The notes beneath the pieces were generated by a model, which was not told where the DNA came from, did no database searches, and saw only the letters and a program-made list of their open reading frames with translations. From assembly GCF_905220705.1 (NCBI RefSeq), contig NZ_CAJNAT010000043.1, forward strand, positions 1 through 52,088: a DNA stretch of 52,088 nucleotides, in the 5' to 3' direction. Positions within the stretch are counted from its first letter, which is position 1, and every line of letters starts with the position of its first letter. This DNA comes from Paraburkholderia domus. GTDB lineage: Bacteria > Pseudomonadota > Gammaproteobacteria > Burkholderiales > Burkholderiaceae. Shown here one piece after another: positions 40,997 through 49,967 of this stretch. The position numbers and the translations under genes are program-made.

Positions 40997-42901
40997 TTAG
41001 TGCGGATTGCCGTCGCCCAGCAAATACGCCACGACGCGCTCGGCTGCCTGTTCGGGCGAGTCGGTCGTGGTGTCGATGCGGATTTCAGGCTGTTCAGGCG
41101 GTTCATACGGCGAGTCGATGCCGGTGAAATTCTTCAGTTCGCCGCGCCGCGCTTTCTTATACAGTCCCTTGGGATCGCGTTGTTCGGCGACATCGATTGG
41201 CGTGTCCACGAATATCTCGACGAACACGCCCGCGCCGGCCAGCGCGCGCGCCATATTGCGCTCGGCACGGAAGGGCGAAATGAACGACACCAGGGTGATC
41301 AGGCCTGCGTCCGTCATCAGACGCGCGACCTCGGCGACACGCCGGATATTCTCGACCCGGTCGGCCTCGGAAAAGCCGAGATCCTTGTTCAATCCATGGC
41401 GCACGTTGTCGCCATCGAGCAGATAGGTGTGCTTGCCGAGCGCGTGCAGTTTCTTCTCCACCAGATTGGCGATGGTCGATTTGCCCGCGCCCGATAACCC
41501 CGTGAACCACGCAATGCGCGGCGTTTGGCCCTTGAGCGCAGCATGCGCCGCGCGATCGACATCGATCGCCTGCCAGTGCACGTTCTGCGAGCGCCGCAAC
41601 GCGAAATGCAGCATGCCGGCGCCGACGGTATTGTTGGTCAGGCGGTCGATCACGATAAAGCCGCCGGTATCGCGATTCTCGGCATAGGTGTCGAACGCGA
41701 TCGGCTGATCGAGACTGAGATTGCACACGCCGATTTCGTTGAGATCGAGTGTGCGGGCCGCCAGGTGTTCGAGTGTGTTGACGTTGATCTTGTATTTGGG
41801 CTGAGCACCGGTGGCGCCCACCAGACGGGTGCCGATCTTCAGCAGATACGGACGGCCCGGCAGCATCGGCTCGTCGCTCATCCAGACGAGCGTGGCTTCG
41901 AACTGGTCGGCGACGGCGGGCGGCGCGTCGGTGCGCGCGATCACGTCACCGCGGCTAACATCGATTTCGTCTTCCAGCGTCAGCGTGACCGATTGTCCGC
42001 ACGCTGCCGAGTCACACTCGCCCGTGGCGGTGATGATGGACGCGACACGGCTTTCCTTGCCGGACGGCAAGACGCGAATGCGCTCGCCGCGACGGATATC
42101 GCCTGAGACGATGTTGCCCGCGTAGCCGCGAAAATTCAGGTGCGGCCGGTTGACCCATTGCACCGGCAGCCGGAACGGGCCGCTGCGTTGCGCGTCGTCT
42201 TCGATCGGCACGGTTTCCAGATACTCCATCAGCGCAGATCCCTGATACCAAGGCGTGTTGGCACTGGGCCCGGTGACGTTGTCGCCGCGCAGTGCCGACA
42301 TCGGGATGCAAACGATATTTTCCAGCCCGATCTGCCTGGCAAACTCGCGATACTCGGCTTCGATCCGGTCGAATACATCTTGCGCGTAATCGACCATATC
42401 CAGCTTGTTGATCGCCACCACGATGCGGCGAATGCCGATCAGCGACACCAGGTAGCTGTGGCGGCGCGTCTGCGTCAGTACACCTTTACGTGCATCGATC
42501 AGGATGATCGCGACATCGGCTGTAGAGGCGCCAGTCACCATATTGCGCGTGTACTGTTCATGTCCCGGCGTATCGGCGACGATGAACTTGCGCTTCTCGG
42601 TCGAGAAAAAACGGTAGGCGACGTCGATCGTGATGCCCTGTTCGCGCTCGGCGGTGAGTCCGTCGACGAGCAGCGCGAAGTCGAGATCGCCGCCTTGCGT
42701 GCCGACTTTTTTTGAATCCGCTTCGAGCTGGCTGAGCTGGTCTTCGAACAGCATCTTCGACTCGTACAACAACCGGCCGATCAACGTGCTCTTGCCGTCG
42801 TCGACACTGCCACAGGTGATGAAACGCAGCAGTCCTTTGGTTTGATGCGTCGACAGATATTGCTCGATGTCGTCGGCAATCATGGTGGAAACGTGTGCCA
42901 T
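40997..42901 (-). CDS. cysNC: Sulfate adenylyltransferase large subunit fused to APS kinase
   Basis: This 634-residue fusion (NodQ type) has a GTPase domain with P-loop G-S-V-D-D-G-K-S-T (31-39), D-T-P-G-H and N-K-L-D, two beta-barrel domains, then an APS kinase domain with P-loop G-L-S-G-A-G-K-S-T (468-476) and S-F-I-S-P-F-R. With CysD it turns sulfate and ATP into APS, and the CysC part phosphorylates APS to PAPS. The start overlaps the cysD stop by one base. No PAPS reductase or sulfite reductase gene is near, whereas a sulfotransferase is. This points to PAPS made for sulfation rather than for cysteine synthesis. Confidence 0.93.
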   Translation of the reverse strand: MAHVSTMIADDIEQYLSTHQTKGLLRFITCGSVDDGKSTLIGRLLYESKMLFEDQLSQLEADSKKVGTQGGDLDFALLVDGLTAEREQGITIDVAYRFFSTEKRKFIVADTPGHEQYTRNMVTGASTADVAIILIDARKGVLTQTRRHSYLVSLIGIRRIVVAINKLDMVDYAQDVFDRIEAEYREFARQIGLENIVCIPMSALRGDNVTGPSANTPWYQGSALMEYLETVPIEDDAQRSGPFRLPVQWVNRPHLNFRGYAGNIVSGDIRRGERIRVLPSGKESRVASIITATGECDSAACGQSVTLTLEDEIDVSRGDVIARTDAPPAVADQFEATLVWMSDEPMLPGRPYLLKIGTRLVGATGAQPKYKINVNTLEHLAARTLDLNEIGVCNLSLDQPIAFDTYAENRDTGGFIVIDRLTNNTVGAGMLHFALRRSQNVHWQAIDVDRAAHAALKGQTPRIAWFTGLSGAGKSTIANLVEKKLHALGKHTYLLDGDNVRHGLNKDLGFSEADRVENIRRVAEVARLMTDAGLITLVSFISPFRAERNMARALAGAGVFVEIFVDTPIDVAEQRDPKGLYKKARRGELKNFTGIDSPYEPPEQPEIRIDTTTDSPEQAAERVVAYLLGDGNPH

Positions 42902-43797
42902 CAGAAGTATCCCTCCTGTTTCTTCTTTTCCATCGAACCGGCCGAATCGCTGTCGATCAACCGTCCCTGGCGCTCTGACGTCTTCGCCAGCAGCATTTCC
43001 TGGATAATGCCGGTCAGCGTATCGGCCTCGCTCTCAATCGCGCCGGTGAGCGGGTAGCAGCCGAGCGTGCGGAAACGCACGTTCTTCATCTGCGGTGCTT
43101 CGTTCGTGTGAAGCGGCATGCGCTCGTCGTCGACCATGATGAGCGTGCCGTCACGCTCGACCACCGGACGCTCCTTCGCGAAGTACAAGGGCACGATCGG
43201 AATCTGGTTCAGGTAGATGTACTGCCAGATATCGAGCTCGGTCCAGTTCGAAATCGGGAACACGCGGATGCTTTCACCCTTGCGCTTGCGCGCGTTATAC
43301 AGGCGCCAGAGTTCGGGGCGCTGCATCTTCGGGTCCCAGCGGTGCTGTTCGGAGCGGATCGAGAAAATGCGTTCCTTGGCGCGCGATTTCTCTTCGTCGC
43401 GGCGTGCCCCGCCGAAGGCCGCATCGAATCCATAGTGATCGAGCGCCTGTTTCAAACCCTGCGTCTTCCAGACGTCCGTATGCACCGCCGAGCCGTGTGT
43501 GAACGGATTGATGTTCTTCTCGACGCCTTCAGGGTTGATATGGACCAGCAGTTCAAGACCGAGCCGCTCGACGGTCTGGTCGCGAAACGCGATCATCTCG
43601 CGGAATTTCCACGTCGTATCGACGTGCAGCAGCGCAAAGGGAGGCTTGGCAGGATAGAACGCCTTCATCGCGAGATGCAGCATGACCGAGCTGTCCTTGC
43701 CGATCGAATACAGCATCACCGGGTTTTCGCATTCAGCCACCACCTCGCGCATGATGTGGATGCTCTCTGCCTCCAGACGCTCCAAGTGGGTCAACAT
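42901..43797 (-). CDS. cysD: Sulfate adenylyltransferase small subunit
   Basis: The 298-residue protein is a PP-loop ATP pyrophosphatase with Y-S-I-G-K-D-S-S-V near 30, A-F-G-G-A-R-R-D-E-E-K-S-R-A-K-E-R and R-T-L-G-C-Y-P-L-T-G near the end. It adenylates sulfate in complex with CysN. AAGGAG precedes the ATG ending at 43797; the frame further upstream is not conserved. A dyad site (43891-43906) lies 94 bases before the start, so cysD-cysNC has its own promoter within the module. Confidence 0.94.
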   Translation of the reverse strand: MLTHLERLEAESIHIMREVVAECENPVMLYSIGKDSSVMLHLAMKAFYPAKPPFALLHVDTTWKFREMIAFRDQTVERLGLELLVHINPEGVEKNINPFTHGSAVHTDVWKTQGLKQALDHYGFDAAFGGARRDEEKSRAKERIFSIRSEQHRWDPKMQRPELWRLYNARKRKGESIRVFPISNWTELDIWQYIYLNQIPIVPLYFAKERPVVERDGTLIMVDDERMPLHTNEAPQMKNVRFRTLGCYPLTGAIESEADTLTGIIQEMLLAKTSERQGRLIDSDSAGSMEKKKQEGYF

Positions 43798-43890
43798 CGT
43801 GAGTCTCCTTGTCGTTTGCTGGGCCCCGTGACGAAGATGAGGGGGGCCGCGCATGAAGGAGACAGTACCGGTGCGGTGCAGATGGATTCT

Positions 43891-43906
43891 TCGTCCGACC
43901 AGACTA
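43891..43906 (-). promoter_or_regulatory. Dyad site before cysD
   Basis: Minus strand TAGTCTGGTCGGACGA differs at one base from the site before the DUF1214 gene (44542), and the match continues for three more bases (AGA). It lies 94 bases before the cysD start. Confidence 0.7.
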
Positions 43907-43944
43907 AAAAGCGCATGGCGCGCGTTGCGTCCGTACGAACGGGA

Positions 43945-44430
43945 CTAGCCTGGCTGCGTCGCGCGCGCGGCCTGGTAGAGCGACTCGGCCCGGACTTTCA
44001 GGCTGCGCGCGACCGCGTCAAAACCCATGCGCACCCATTCACCGTGCGTGGCCATCACGACCGGCGCCGTCGGCCCAAGAAACAGGTCGGTCGAGTAGTA
44101 AGTGCAGCTTGCCTCGCCGGTTGCCTCGATCACCTGGTCACGGCGCGCCGCATCCGGGTTGCCGGCTGAAGGCGTCATTTCCCACGACAACAGCGTCGGA
44201 CGGTCGAACGCCGCAAGGTGCTCGATCACGTGAAGCAGTTCGCCGGGCGCGGCGGGGTTCGGCAGGAACAGATTGACCGGTTCACCCATCTTGAGCGTCG
44301 ATTCGACCTTGACCGTGTACGGATTCCATTGCGGATACTGCGCGAGATCGATCAACACATCCCACACAAGCGACGCAGGCGCATCGATCTCGACTTTGAT
44401 CGATGTCACCAGGTATTGCTGACTGGACAT
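43945..44430 (-). CDS. SRPBCC-fold protein
   Basis: This 161-residue protein of the START/SRPBCC superfamily has the typical beginning V-T-S-I-K-V-E-I-D-A-P-A-S-L-V-W-D-V-L-I-D-L-A-Q-Y-P-Q-W-N-P-Y and the long C-terminal helix. The fold makes a deep hydrophobic pocket, so it may bind or cyclise the module substrate (polyketide cyclases and steroid or aromatic binders use it). AAGGAG precedes the ATG. It is divergent from the DUF1214-sulfotransferase operon, and its own dyad lies at 44507-44522. Confidence 0.85.
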   Translation of the reverse strand: MSSQQYLVTSIKVEIDAPASLVWDVLIDLAQYPQWNPYTVKVESTLKMGEPVNLFLPNPAAPGELLHVIEHLAAFDRPTLLSWEMTPSAGNPDAARRDQVIEATGEASCTYYSTDLFLGPTAPVVMATHGEWVRMGFDAVARSLKVRAESLYQAARATQPG

Positions 44431-44506
44431 ATGTGACTCCTTGGCAAGCGGGTTGTTGCGCACCATCGCGCGCACTCATCTTGTCAGGGGCACGTGAACG
44501 GGTTCC

Positions 44507-44522
44507 TCGTCCAGGTGGACTA
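44507..44522 (-). promoter_or_regulatory. Dyad site before the SRPBCC gene
   Basis: Minus strand TAGTCCACCTGGACGA is a clean GTCC-N4-GGAC inverted repeat with both outer arms. It lies 77 bases before the SRPBCC start, in the divergent region shared with the DUF1214 operon. Confidence 0.7.
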
Positions 44523-44541
44523 TTGACGGGTAAACCCAGGC

Positions 44542-44557
44542 TAGTCCGGTCGGACGA
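44542..44557 (+). promoter_or_regulatory. Dyad site before the DUF1214-sulfotransferase operon
   Basis: TAGTCCGGTCGGACGA is the best copy of the consensus (GTCC-N4-GGAC). It stands 60 bases before the DUF1214 start and 19 bases from the oppositely oriented SRPBCC site. A half-site TCGTCCA follows at 44570. Confidence 0.7.
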
Positions 44558-44616
44558 AGAGCGCGGGATTCGTCCACTTGTATCGTGTGCTTCCAAGGAC
44601 ACGACGGAGACCCGGC

Positions 44617-45726
44617 ATGGCGGTACATTCCAGCGAAGAACAGCTTCTTTCCGGCCACGCATGGGCCGATTTCTGCGAGACGCTAAAACGCAGCGGCCAG
44701 CAGATTCTCCGGGCGGAGGCACCCAGCGACGCGCTTACCCGCACTGAAGGCTTTCGCTATCTCAGCCGACTCTTGCGAATTGCGCTTGAAATGCATGTGG
44801 AATTCGCGGACGCGGATTTCCCCGGTTTCTTCTCGCCATCGCACGAAACCGCGAAGATCGGCGCGGATAACCCGGACAATCTCTACCAATATGCTCGCCT
44901 GAACGGCGCGCACGACTATCGGGTTTCCGGCCAGCGCGGCACTGTGGCGTATTTGAGCTTCGGCACGCAGAAGGGAGGCTACGAGACCGACGGCAAGATG
45001 ACCCAGACCGGTTTTATCGATGCCGGCCATCTGGCGGTCGAGGCGGACGGCAGTTTTGAAATCGTGCTGAGCCAACGCCCGCATGAAGGCAACTGGGTGC
45101 GTATGGAACCGGGCACCAACGCGCTGATCGCGCGGCAGACGTTTCTCGATCGCAAGTCGGAGAAGCCTGCCCAACTGAAGATCGAGCGCATCGGTTCGAC
45201 CGACAAGCCCGCTGCGCTCGATCCCGCCACGCTGCACACCGGCCTGTTGCGCGCGGCCGGTTTCGTCGAGAACACCGCACGTCTCTTCGCGGATTGGGCC
45301 GCGGGCTATCAGCGCCACGCCAACCAGTTGCCGCCCGCCGACCAGGCGGTGTGCCAGGCCGTGGGCGGCGACCCGAACATCTTCTACTACCACTCGTACT
45401 GGACCCTCGGCGACGACGAGGCGCTGGTGATCGAGGCGGCGTCCCTACCCGAATGCGACTTCTGGAACCTGCAGATCAACAACTACTGGATGGAATCGCT
45501 CGACTATCGCCACCACACCGTCTGCATCAACAAACATTCGGCGCGCTACGACGCCAATGGCGGCGTCACGCTGATCCTGAGCGCGCGCAATCCGGGCAAG
45601 CCCAACTGGCTCGACACGGCGGGGCACCGCAATGGGACGATGTGCTGGCGCTGGGTCGGTGCCGCGCAACCGGTTCACCCGGTTGCACGGGTCGTCAAAC
45701 TCGAAACGCTTGAGGAGGCGGTATGA
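44617..45726 (+). CDS. DUF1214 domain protein
   Basis: The 369-residue protein has the DUF1214 domain in its second half (about 230-350; includes L-P-E-C-D-F-W-N-L-Q-I-N-N-Y-W-M-E-S-L-D-Y and G-T-M-C-W-R-W-V). The reaction is unknown; these proteins occur with steroid, terpenoid and xenobiotic genes. No signal peptide is seen. The ATG at 44617 has CGGAGA upstream. Its stop overlaps the sulfotransferase start (ATGA), so the two products are made together. This tight coupling suggests that it prepares or holds the acceptor for sulfation. Confidence 0.85.
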   Translation: MAVHSSEEQLLSGHAWADFCETLKRSGQQILRAEAPSDALTRTEGFRYLSRLLRIALEMHVEFADADFPGFFSPSHETAKIGADNPDNLYQYARLNGAHDYRVSGQRGTVAYLSFGTQKGGYETDGKMTQTGFIDAGHLAVEADGSFEIVLSQRPHEGNWVRMEPGTNALIARQTFLDRKSEKPAQLKIERIGSTDKPAALDPATLHTGLLRAAGFVENTARLFADWAAGYQRHANQLPPADQAVCQAVGGDPNIFYYHSYWTLGDDEALVIEAASLPECDFWNLQINNYWMESLDYRHHTVCINKHSARYDANGGVTLILSARNPGKPNWLDTAGHRNGTMCWRWVGAAQPVHPVARVVKLETLEEAV

Positions 45727-46925
45727 CGACCGACGCAACCACAGCAACCAGGTTCGACGTGGACCACTTGTTGGAACTAGCGATCGAACGCTCTGGAGGA
45801 CTTACCGATTTCGGCGGCGGTAACTATCGCGCGGCGCTTGACGTGTTGTTCGATTCGCTGACACGCGAGGCCAACCTGTCGCCGCAAGGCGAGGCGTTGT
45901 TGCACGGCAAGGTGCTGGCGCAACTGGTCAACCGGCTGGTCATCGAGGACTATTGCCGACGCTATCCCGAGATTCTCACGCAGCCGATCGATGACCCGCT
46001 TGTCATCGTCGGCTTGCCGCGGACCGGCACCACGCTGCTGCAACGCATGCTGGCCGTCGACCCGCGTTTCTACTCAGCGGCCTGGTGGGAAACGCGCTAC
46101 CCGGCGCCGTTGCCGGGTGAAGCGGTTGAGCATCCCGCGTCGCGCATCGCGTCGGCCTGTGCGGAGGTCGACCAGATGATCCAATATATCCCGCAGATTC
46201 TCGCGATTCACCCGCTCGACGCGATGCAGCCGGACGAAGAGTTCATGCTGATGGAGCACGCGTTCATGTGCGCAATGGACTCGTATGCAAACGTCCCGGC
46301 GTATACGGCCTGGCTCGCGCAGCAGGACCAGACCTCCGTCTATGAATACCTGAAAAAAATGCTGCAGTTCCTGCAATGGCAAAAGCGGCAACGCGGCGTG
46401 CCGGATGCGCAGCGATGGATACTTAAGACACCGCAGCATCTGCATACACTCGAATGCCTGTTCAAGGTTTTCCCGCGCGCAAAAGTGGTGCTGACGCACC
46501 GCGATCCAACCATGACGATTCCGTCGATGGCCAGCATGGCGCACACCCTGTGGAAGATGTTCGCCGACGCCCCGGACGCCAAAGTGGTCGGCGGGCAGTG
46601 GTCCACGCAAATGAGGCGCGCTGTTCACCACGCGATGGCGGTGCGCGCCACGCTGCCGGCCGGGTGCTTTCTCGACATCCGTTTCGAGGACACCGTGACC
46701 GATCCGTTCGGCGTGATCGAGCGGGTGTATCGCTTTGCCGGCATGCCGTTTCCCGACGATGTCCGCGACGCGATGAAGGCATGGCTGTCGCACAACAGCC
46801 GCGACAAGCGCGCGGTACACGACTACACGCTCGCGGAGTTCGGACTGAGTGTGGAGCAGCTTGAACGCGACTTCGCGCCGTACCGCGAACGTCATATTTT
46901 GCCCGGAGTAAGCGCGGCGCATTAG
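45723..46925 (+). CDS. PAPS-dependent sulfotransferase family protein
   Basis: This protein of 400 residues has both PAPS-binding elements of sulfotransferases: the 5'-phosphosulfate loop G-L-P-R-T-G-T-T (97-104) and the 3'-phosphate motif H-R-D-P (259-262) followed by Ser268. A helical N-terminal region of about 90 residues precedes the domain. It should transfer sulfate from PAPS to a hydroxyl group in the cytoplasm. It is coupled to DUF1214 and is followed by SnoaL, SDR and DHH genes. PAPS synthesis is encoded 2 kb away under the same promoter motif. The acceptor is unknown, probably hydrophobic judging from the SRPBCC and SnoaL partners. Confidence 0.87.
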   Translation: MTTDATTATRFDVDHLLELAIERSGGLTDFGGGNYRAALDVLFDSLTREANLSPQGEALLHGKVLAQLVNRLVIEDYCRRYPEILTQPIDDPLVIVGLPRTGTTLLQRMLAVDPRFYSAAWWETRYPAPLPGEAVEHPASRIASACAEVDQMIQYIPQILAIHPLDAMQPDEEFMLMEHAFMCAMDSYANVPAYTAWLAQQDQTSVYEYLKKMLQFLQWQKRQRGVPDAQRWILKTPQHLHTLECLFKVFPRAKVVLTHRDPTMTIPSMASMAHTLWKMFADAPDAKVVGGQWSTQMRRAVHHAMAVRATLPAGCFLDIRFEDTVTDPFGVIERVYRFAGMPFPDDVRDAMKAWLSHNSRDKRAVHDYTLAEFGLSVEQLERDFAPYRERHILPGVSAAH

Positions 46926-47002
46926 CGCGCGATTCCCCGCGCATCCGGCGCGTTACCCCCGCATTAATAAGCCCTCTCATCATGGACACACACAGGAAAA
47001 GC

Positions 47003-47443
47003 ATGCCGCGCGATTTGCAGTACCTGCTCGACCGGGCCGACATCTCCGATTTGCTGATCGATTACGGCACCGCGATCGATGCGCGCGATTTTGCCGCGCT
47101 GGATCGCATTTTCACCGCCGACGCCGTGATCGACTACCGCGCGACCGGCGGCCCACGTTGCACGCTCGAAGAAGCCAGGCAGTTTCTGGCCGAGGCATTG
47201 CCGCAGTTCCCGCGCAGCCAGCACATGATGGGCAATATCAGCATCGCGCTGCAAGATGCGACGGCGACCGCTCGCACGATGTGCCACAACCCGATGGTGA
47301 TGCGGCAGCCCGACGGCGGTGAGAAGGTGATGTTCTTCGGCATCTGGTACGCGGATGAACTGGTGCGCACCGACGACGGCTGGCGCATTCGCAACCGCTG
47401 CCTGGAATTCTGCTACTCGTATAACTATCAAGGAAGTATTTGA
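47003..47443 (+). CDS. SnoaL-like (NTF2-fold) protein 1
   Basis: The 146-residue protein has an NTF2-like cone fold: I-S-D-L-L-I-D-Y-G-T-A-I-D-A-R-D-F-A-A-L-D-R-I-F, later G-I-W-Y-A-D-E-L-V-R-T-D-D-G-W-R-I. Relatives are ketosteroid-isomerase-like enzymes or small hydratases. AGGAAAAG stands before the ATG at 47003; the frame from 46982 is possible but poorer. It is followed after one base by the SDR gene. It resembles the second SnoaL-like protein at 49968 only in fold. Confidence 0.85.
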   Translation: MPRDLQYLLDRADISDLLIDYGTAIDARDFAALDRIFTADAVIDYRATGGPRCTLEEARQFLAEALPQFPRSQHMMGNISIALQDATATARTMCHNPMVMRQPDGGEKVMFFGIWYADELVRTDDGWRIRNRCLEFCYSYNYQGSI

Positions 47444-47444
47444 C

Positions 47445-48236
47445 ATGCTCATGCGAAACAAGGTCGTCGTGGTGTCGGGCATCGGTCCGGGCCTCGGTAT
47501 CAAGCTTGCAGTTGAGGCCGCGCGCGAGGGCGCACACGCGGTTGTCGTTGCCGCCCGCACCGCGGCGAAACTGGATGAGGCGGAACAGCGGATCCGCGAA
47601 TTGGGCGTCGACTGTCAGGTGCTGAAGGTGACGGCGGACATTACCGACAGGCAGCAATGCAAGCATCTGGTCGAACAGGCGATCGAGCGGTTCGACCGGA
47701 TTGACGCGTTGGTGAACAGCGCATTTGTGCACGGCAAATTCCCCGAGCCGATCGAAGAGGCTGATCTGGAAGGCTGGCGCTCGGTGTTCGACACCAACGT
47801 GTTCGGCACCATGAACCTGACGCTGGAAGTGGTGCCGCACATGAAAAAGCGCGGCAGCGGCGCGATCGTCATGATCAACACGCAGGCGGTGCGCAAACCG
47901 TTTCCGGGTGAATCGGGCTATGCGGCGTCCAAAGGCGCGCTTGCGGTGGCGGTCAAGTATCTCGCGCGAGAACTTGGGGCTCACGGGATCCGGGCCAACA
48001 GCATCCACATGGGCTGGATGTGGGGCGCGCCGGTGCAGGAGCATGTGCGGCAGGCAGCGGCTGCGTACGACGTGCCGCAGGAGCAGATCATCGCGCCGAT
48101 CGCCGCGAACATCGCGCTCGGACACATTTCGACTGACGATGACTGCGCAAAAGCGGCATTATTTCTGGTATCGGACTACGCGAAGGTCATCACCGGTGCG
48201 ACACTCGACGCCAACGGTGGCGACTTCATGCCTTGA
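47445..48236 (+). CDS. Short-chain dehydrogenase of the sulfation module (1)
   Basis: This SDR of 263 residues has a variant glycine motif (V-S-G-I-G-P-G-L-G), N-S-A in place of NNAG, Tyr and Lys in G-Y-A-A-S-K, and a C-terminus D-A-N-G-G-D-F-M-P. It should oxidise a hydroxyl or reduce a keto group of the module substrate. The ATG at 47445 follows AAGGAAG and lies one base after the SnoaL stop. Its last bases overlap or touch the DHH gene. Confidence 0.85.
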   Translation: MLMRNKVVVVSGIGPGLGIKLAVEAAREGAHAVVVAARTAAKLDEAEQRIRELGVDCQVLKVTADITDRQQCKHLVEQAIERFDRIDALVNSAFVHGKFPEPIEEADLEGWRSVFDTNVFGTMNLTLEVVPHMKKRGSGAIVMINTQAVRKPFPGESGYAASKGALAVAVKYLARELGAHGIRANSIHMGWMWGAPVQEHVRQAAAAYDVPQEQIIAPIAANIALGHISTDDDCAKAALFLVSDYAKVITGATLDANGGDFMP

Positions 48237-48259
48237 CGCGGCCCGTTTGGAGACACACT

Positions 48260-49300
48260 GTGACCCAGCCTATCGGCACGGATCAGCATAAACGCGGCGG
48301 CGCTGCGGGCGCGGAAGACTCGCGCGCCACCGCCACGGCGACTCACTTCTTCGCCTTCAACGGCGACGCGGACGGACTCTGCGCGCTGCAACAGCTGCGT
48401 CTCGCCGAGGCGCAGCAAGCCGTGCTGGTCACCGGCGTCAAACGCGACATCCAATTGTTGCGGCGTATCGAAGCCGGTCCCGGCGATCGGATCACCGTGC
48501 TCGACGTCTCGCACGAGCAGAACCGCGAGGACGTCAACCGTCTGTTGCGGACCGGCGCACAAGTCCGGTATTTCGATCATCATTTTGCGGGCGATTTGCC
48601 GGCGCATCCGGCATTCGACGCCCATATCAACACGGCAGCCGACGTGTGCACCAGCTCGATCGTCAACGGCTATCTGGGCGGACGACATGTCTGTTGGGCC
48701 ATCGTCGCGGCCTTCGGAGATGAACTGCCGCAGCTCGGCCAGGCGCTCGCTCGCGCATATGGACTCGCACCTGAAACCGTTGCATCGCTCGCGGAACTGG
48801 GACGTCACCTGAACTACAACGCCTACGGCGAAACCATTGACGACCTGCACTTCGACCCTGCCGTATTGGCTGATGCGATGTTGCCGTTCGCGGACCCGAG
48901 CGATTTCATGCGGAACACCCACGTCTTCGCGGCGCTGTGCGAAGGCTATCGTGAAGATATGGGGAAGGCGCGTGCGCTGCGTCCTGAACGGGAGGTGAGC
49001 GGCGCCACACTGGTCAGACTTCCTCACGAAGCGTGGGCGCGGCGCGCAACCGGGGTGCTCGCCAACGAACTGATGCAAACGCGGCCGGACAGCGCGCTCG
49101 CGGTCCTATCGCCGAAGTCCGATGGCGGCTTCGTCGTGAGCGTGCGGGTGCCGGCGGGCAAAGCGCTGGGCGCCGACGATTTCTGCCGCGGCTTCGACAC
49201 CGGCGGCGGCAGAAAGCGGGCGGCGGGAATCAATCATTTGCCGGAGACCGAATGCGAGCAGTTCATCGCGCGCTTCGAAACGGCTTTTCGGATGCCATGA
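48260..49300 (+). CDS. DHH-family phosphoesterase
   Basis: The 346-residue protein has N-G-D-A-D-G (34-39), a metal-binding D82 (V-L-D-V-S), the name-giving Asp106-His-His (Y-F-D-H-H-F-A-G) and a C-terminal DHHA1-like G-G-G-R-K-R-A-A-G. DHH enzymes such as NrnA cut short oligonucleotides and 3'-phosphoadenosine 5'-phosphate (pAp). pAp is the by-product of every PAPS-dependent sulfation, so a pAp phosphatase role fits its place behind a sulfotransferase; that is inference. GGAGA precedes the GTG at 48260. A TTG at 48233, overlapping the SDR stop, is an alternative start. Confidence 0.82.
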   Translation: MTQPIGTDQHKRGGAAGAEDSRATATATHFFAFNGDADGLCALQQLRLAEAQQAVLVTGVKRDIQLLRRIEAGPGDRITVLDVSHEQNREDVNRLLRTGAQVRYFDHHFAGDLPAHPAFDAHINTAADVCTSSIVNGYLGGRHVCWAIVAAFGDELPQLGQALARAYGLAPETVASLAELGRHLNYNAYGETIDDLHFDPAVLADAMLPFADPSDFMRNTHVFAALCEGYREDMGKARALRPEREVSGATLVRLPHEAWARRATGVLANELMQTRPDSALAVLSPKSDGGFVVSVRVPAGKALGADDFCRGFDTGGGRKRAAGINHLPETECEQFIARFETAFRMP

Positions 49301-49378
49301 ACGACGCATCGGACCGATCAGGCCGATGCGCTCCCCAATCGTTGTCGCGCGATATGGCCTAGACCGCGATCAATCGAA

Positions 49379-49603
49379 TCAATGCGCCGCGAGCGTATTG
49401 AGCGCGCCCATACCCAATTGATTCCGGCTGACGATCGGACAGTTTAGCGCGCAACCGGTCGGGTCCAGGTTCGCGTAGGATGCCGCGCGCGCGCCATTGT
49501 CCGAACTGGCATCGCCTGCATGCGTGCGCACGAAGCCGCCGAGCGCCAACAACGCGACCGTACATCCGCCGACGACACCGAGTTTTCGGGTAAAGAGTTT
49601 CAT
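49379..49603 (-). CDS. Small exported cysteine-containing protein
   Basis: I do not recognise this 74-residue protein. It starts with a signal peptide (M-K-L-F-T-R-K-L-G-V-V-G-G, a hydrophobic core, cleavage probably after T-H-A). The mature part of about 45 residues holds two cysteines in G-C-A-L-N-C-P-I-V. CGGAGACAAC precedes the ATG ending at 49603. It points towards the DHH gene, opposite to the SnoaL-SDR operon. Confidence 0.65.
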   Translation of the reverse strand: MKLFTRKLGVVGGCTVALLALGGFVRTHAGDASSDNGARAASYANLDPTGCALNCPIVSRNQLGMGALNTLAAH

Positions 49604-49967
49604 GTTGTCTCCGTCCAGTTCAGCCAGGGTTCGTCTTGCGCGGCCATTCTGGGGCACGGCAGAGCGATGATTTTGTATGGACTCAGGCTAGCACCGCCGA
49701 TTGACCGGGGCTTAGTCCGATTGAATTAGGGGGAAACCTTGGGTGTCTGGGGGGCGGCCGGGACCGCTAGTCGCAGCGCCTGTGTTGCAGAGCAGCAAGA
49801 GGGCGGCATGGGGTTAGCCCTGATCGGCATCGTCCGGTTGGCCGATGAAGCCGTCGCCGCCACGTTCCCGTCCCAGTTAGTCCGAATGGATGATTGAGCC
49901 TTGCGGTGGGGCTTGTAACTTATCGCAAGGGCGTCGCTTTCGATCGTCCTCGGAACACGGAGACTAC
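49604..49967. promoter_or_regulatory. Divergent control region with two dyad-like sites
   Basis: TAGTCCGAATGGATGA (49878-49893) matches the module dyad at 14 of its 16 positions outside tolerance of one GGAC-to-GGAT change, 75 bases before the second SnoaL start. TAGTCCGATTGAATTA (49713-49728) keeps the left arm only. No gene is visible in the region. Confidence 0.5.

Noticed and set aside
40997..43797. cysD-cysNC as ordinary cysteine-assimilation genes
   Set aside because: Possible, but the APS kinase fusion, absence of reductase genes, and the dyad shared with the sulfotransferase operon favour a sulfation role.
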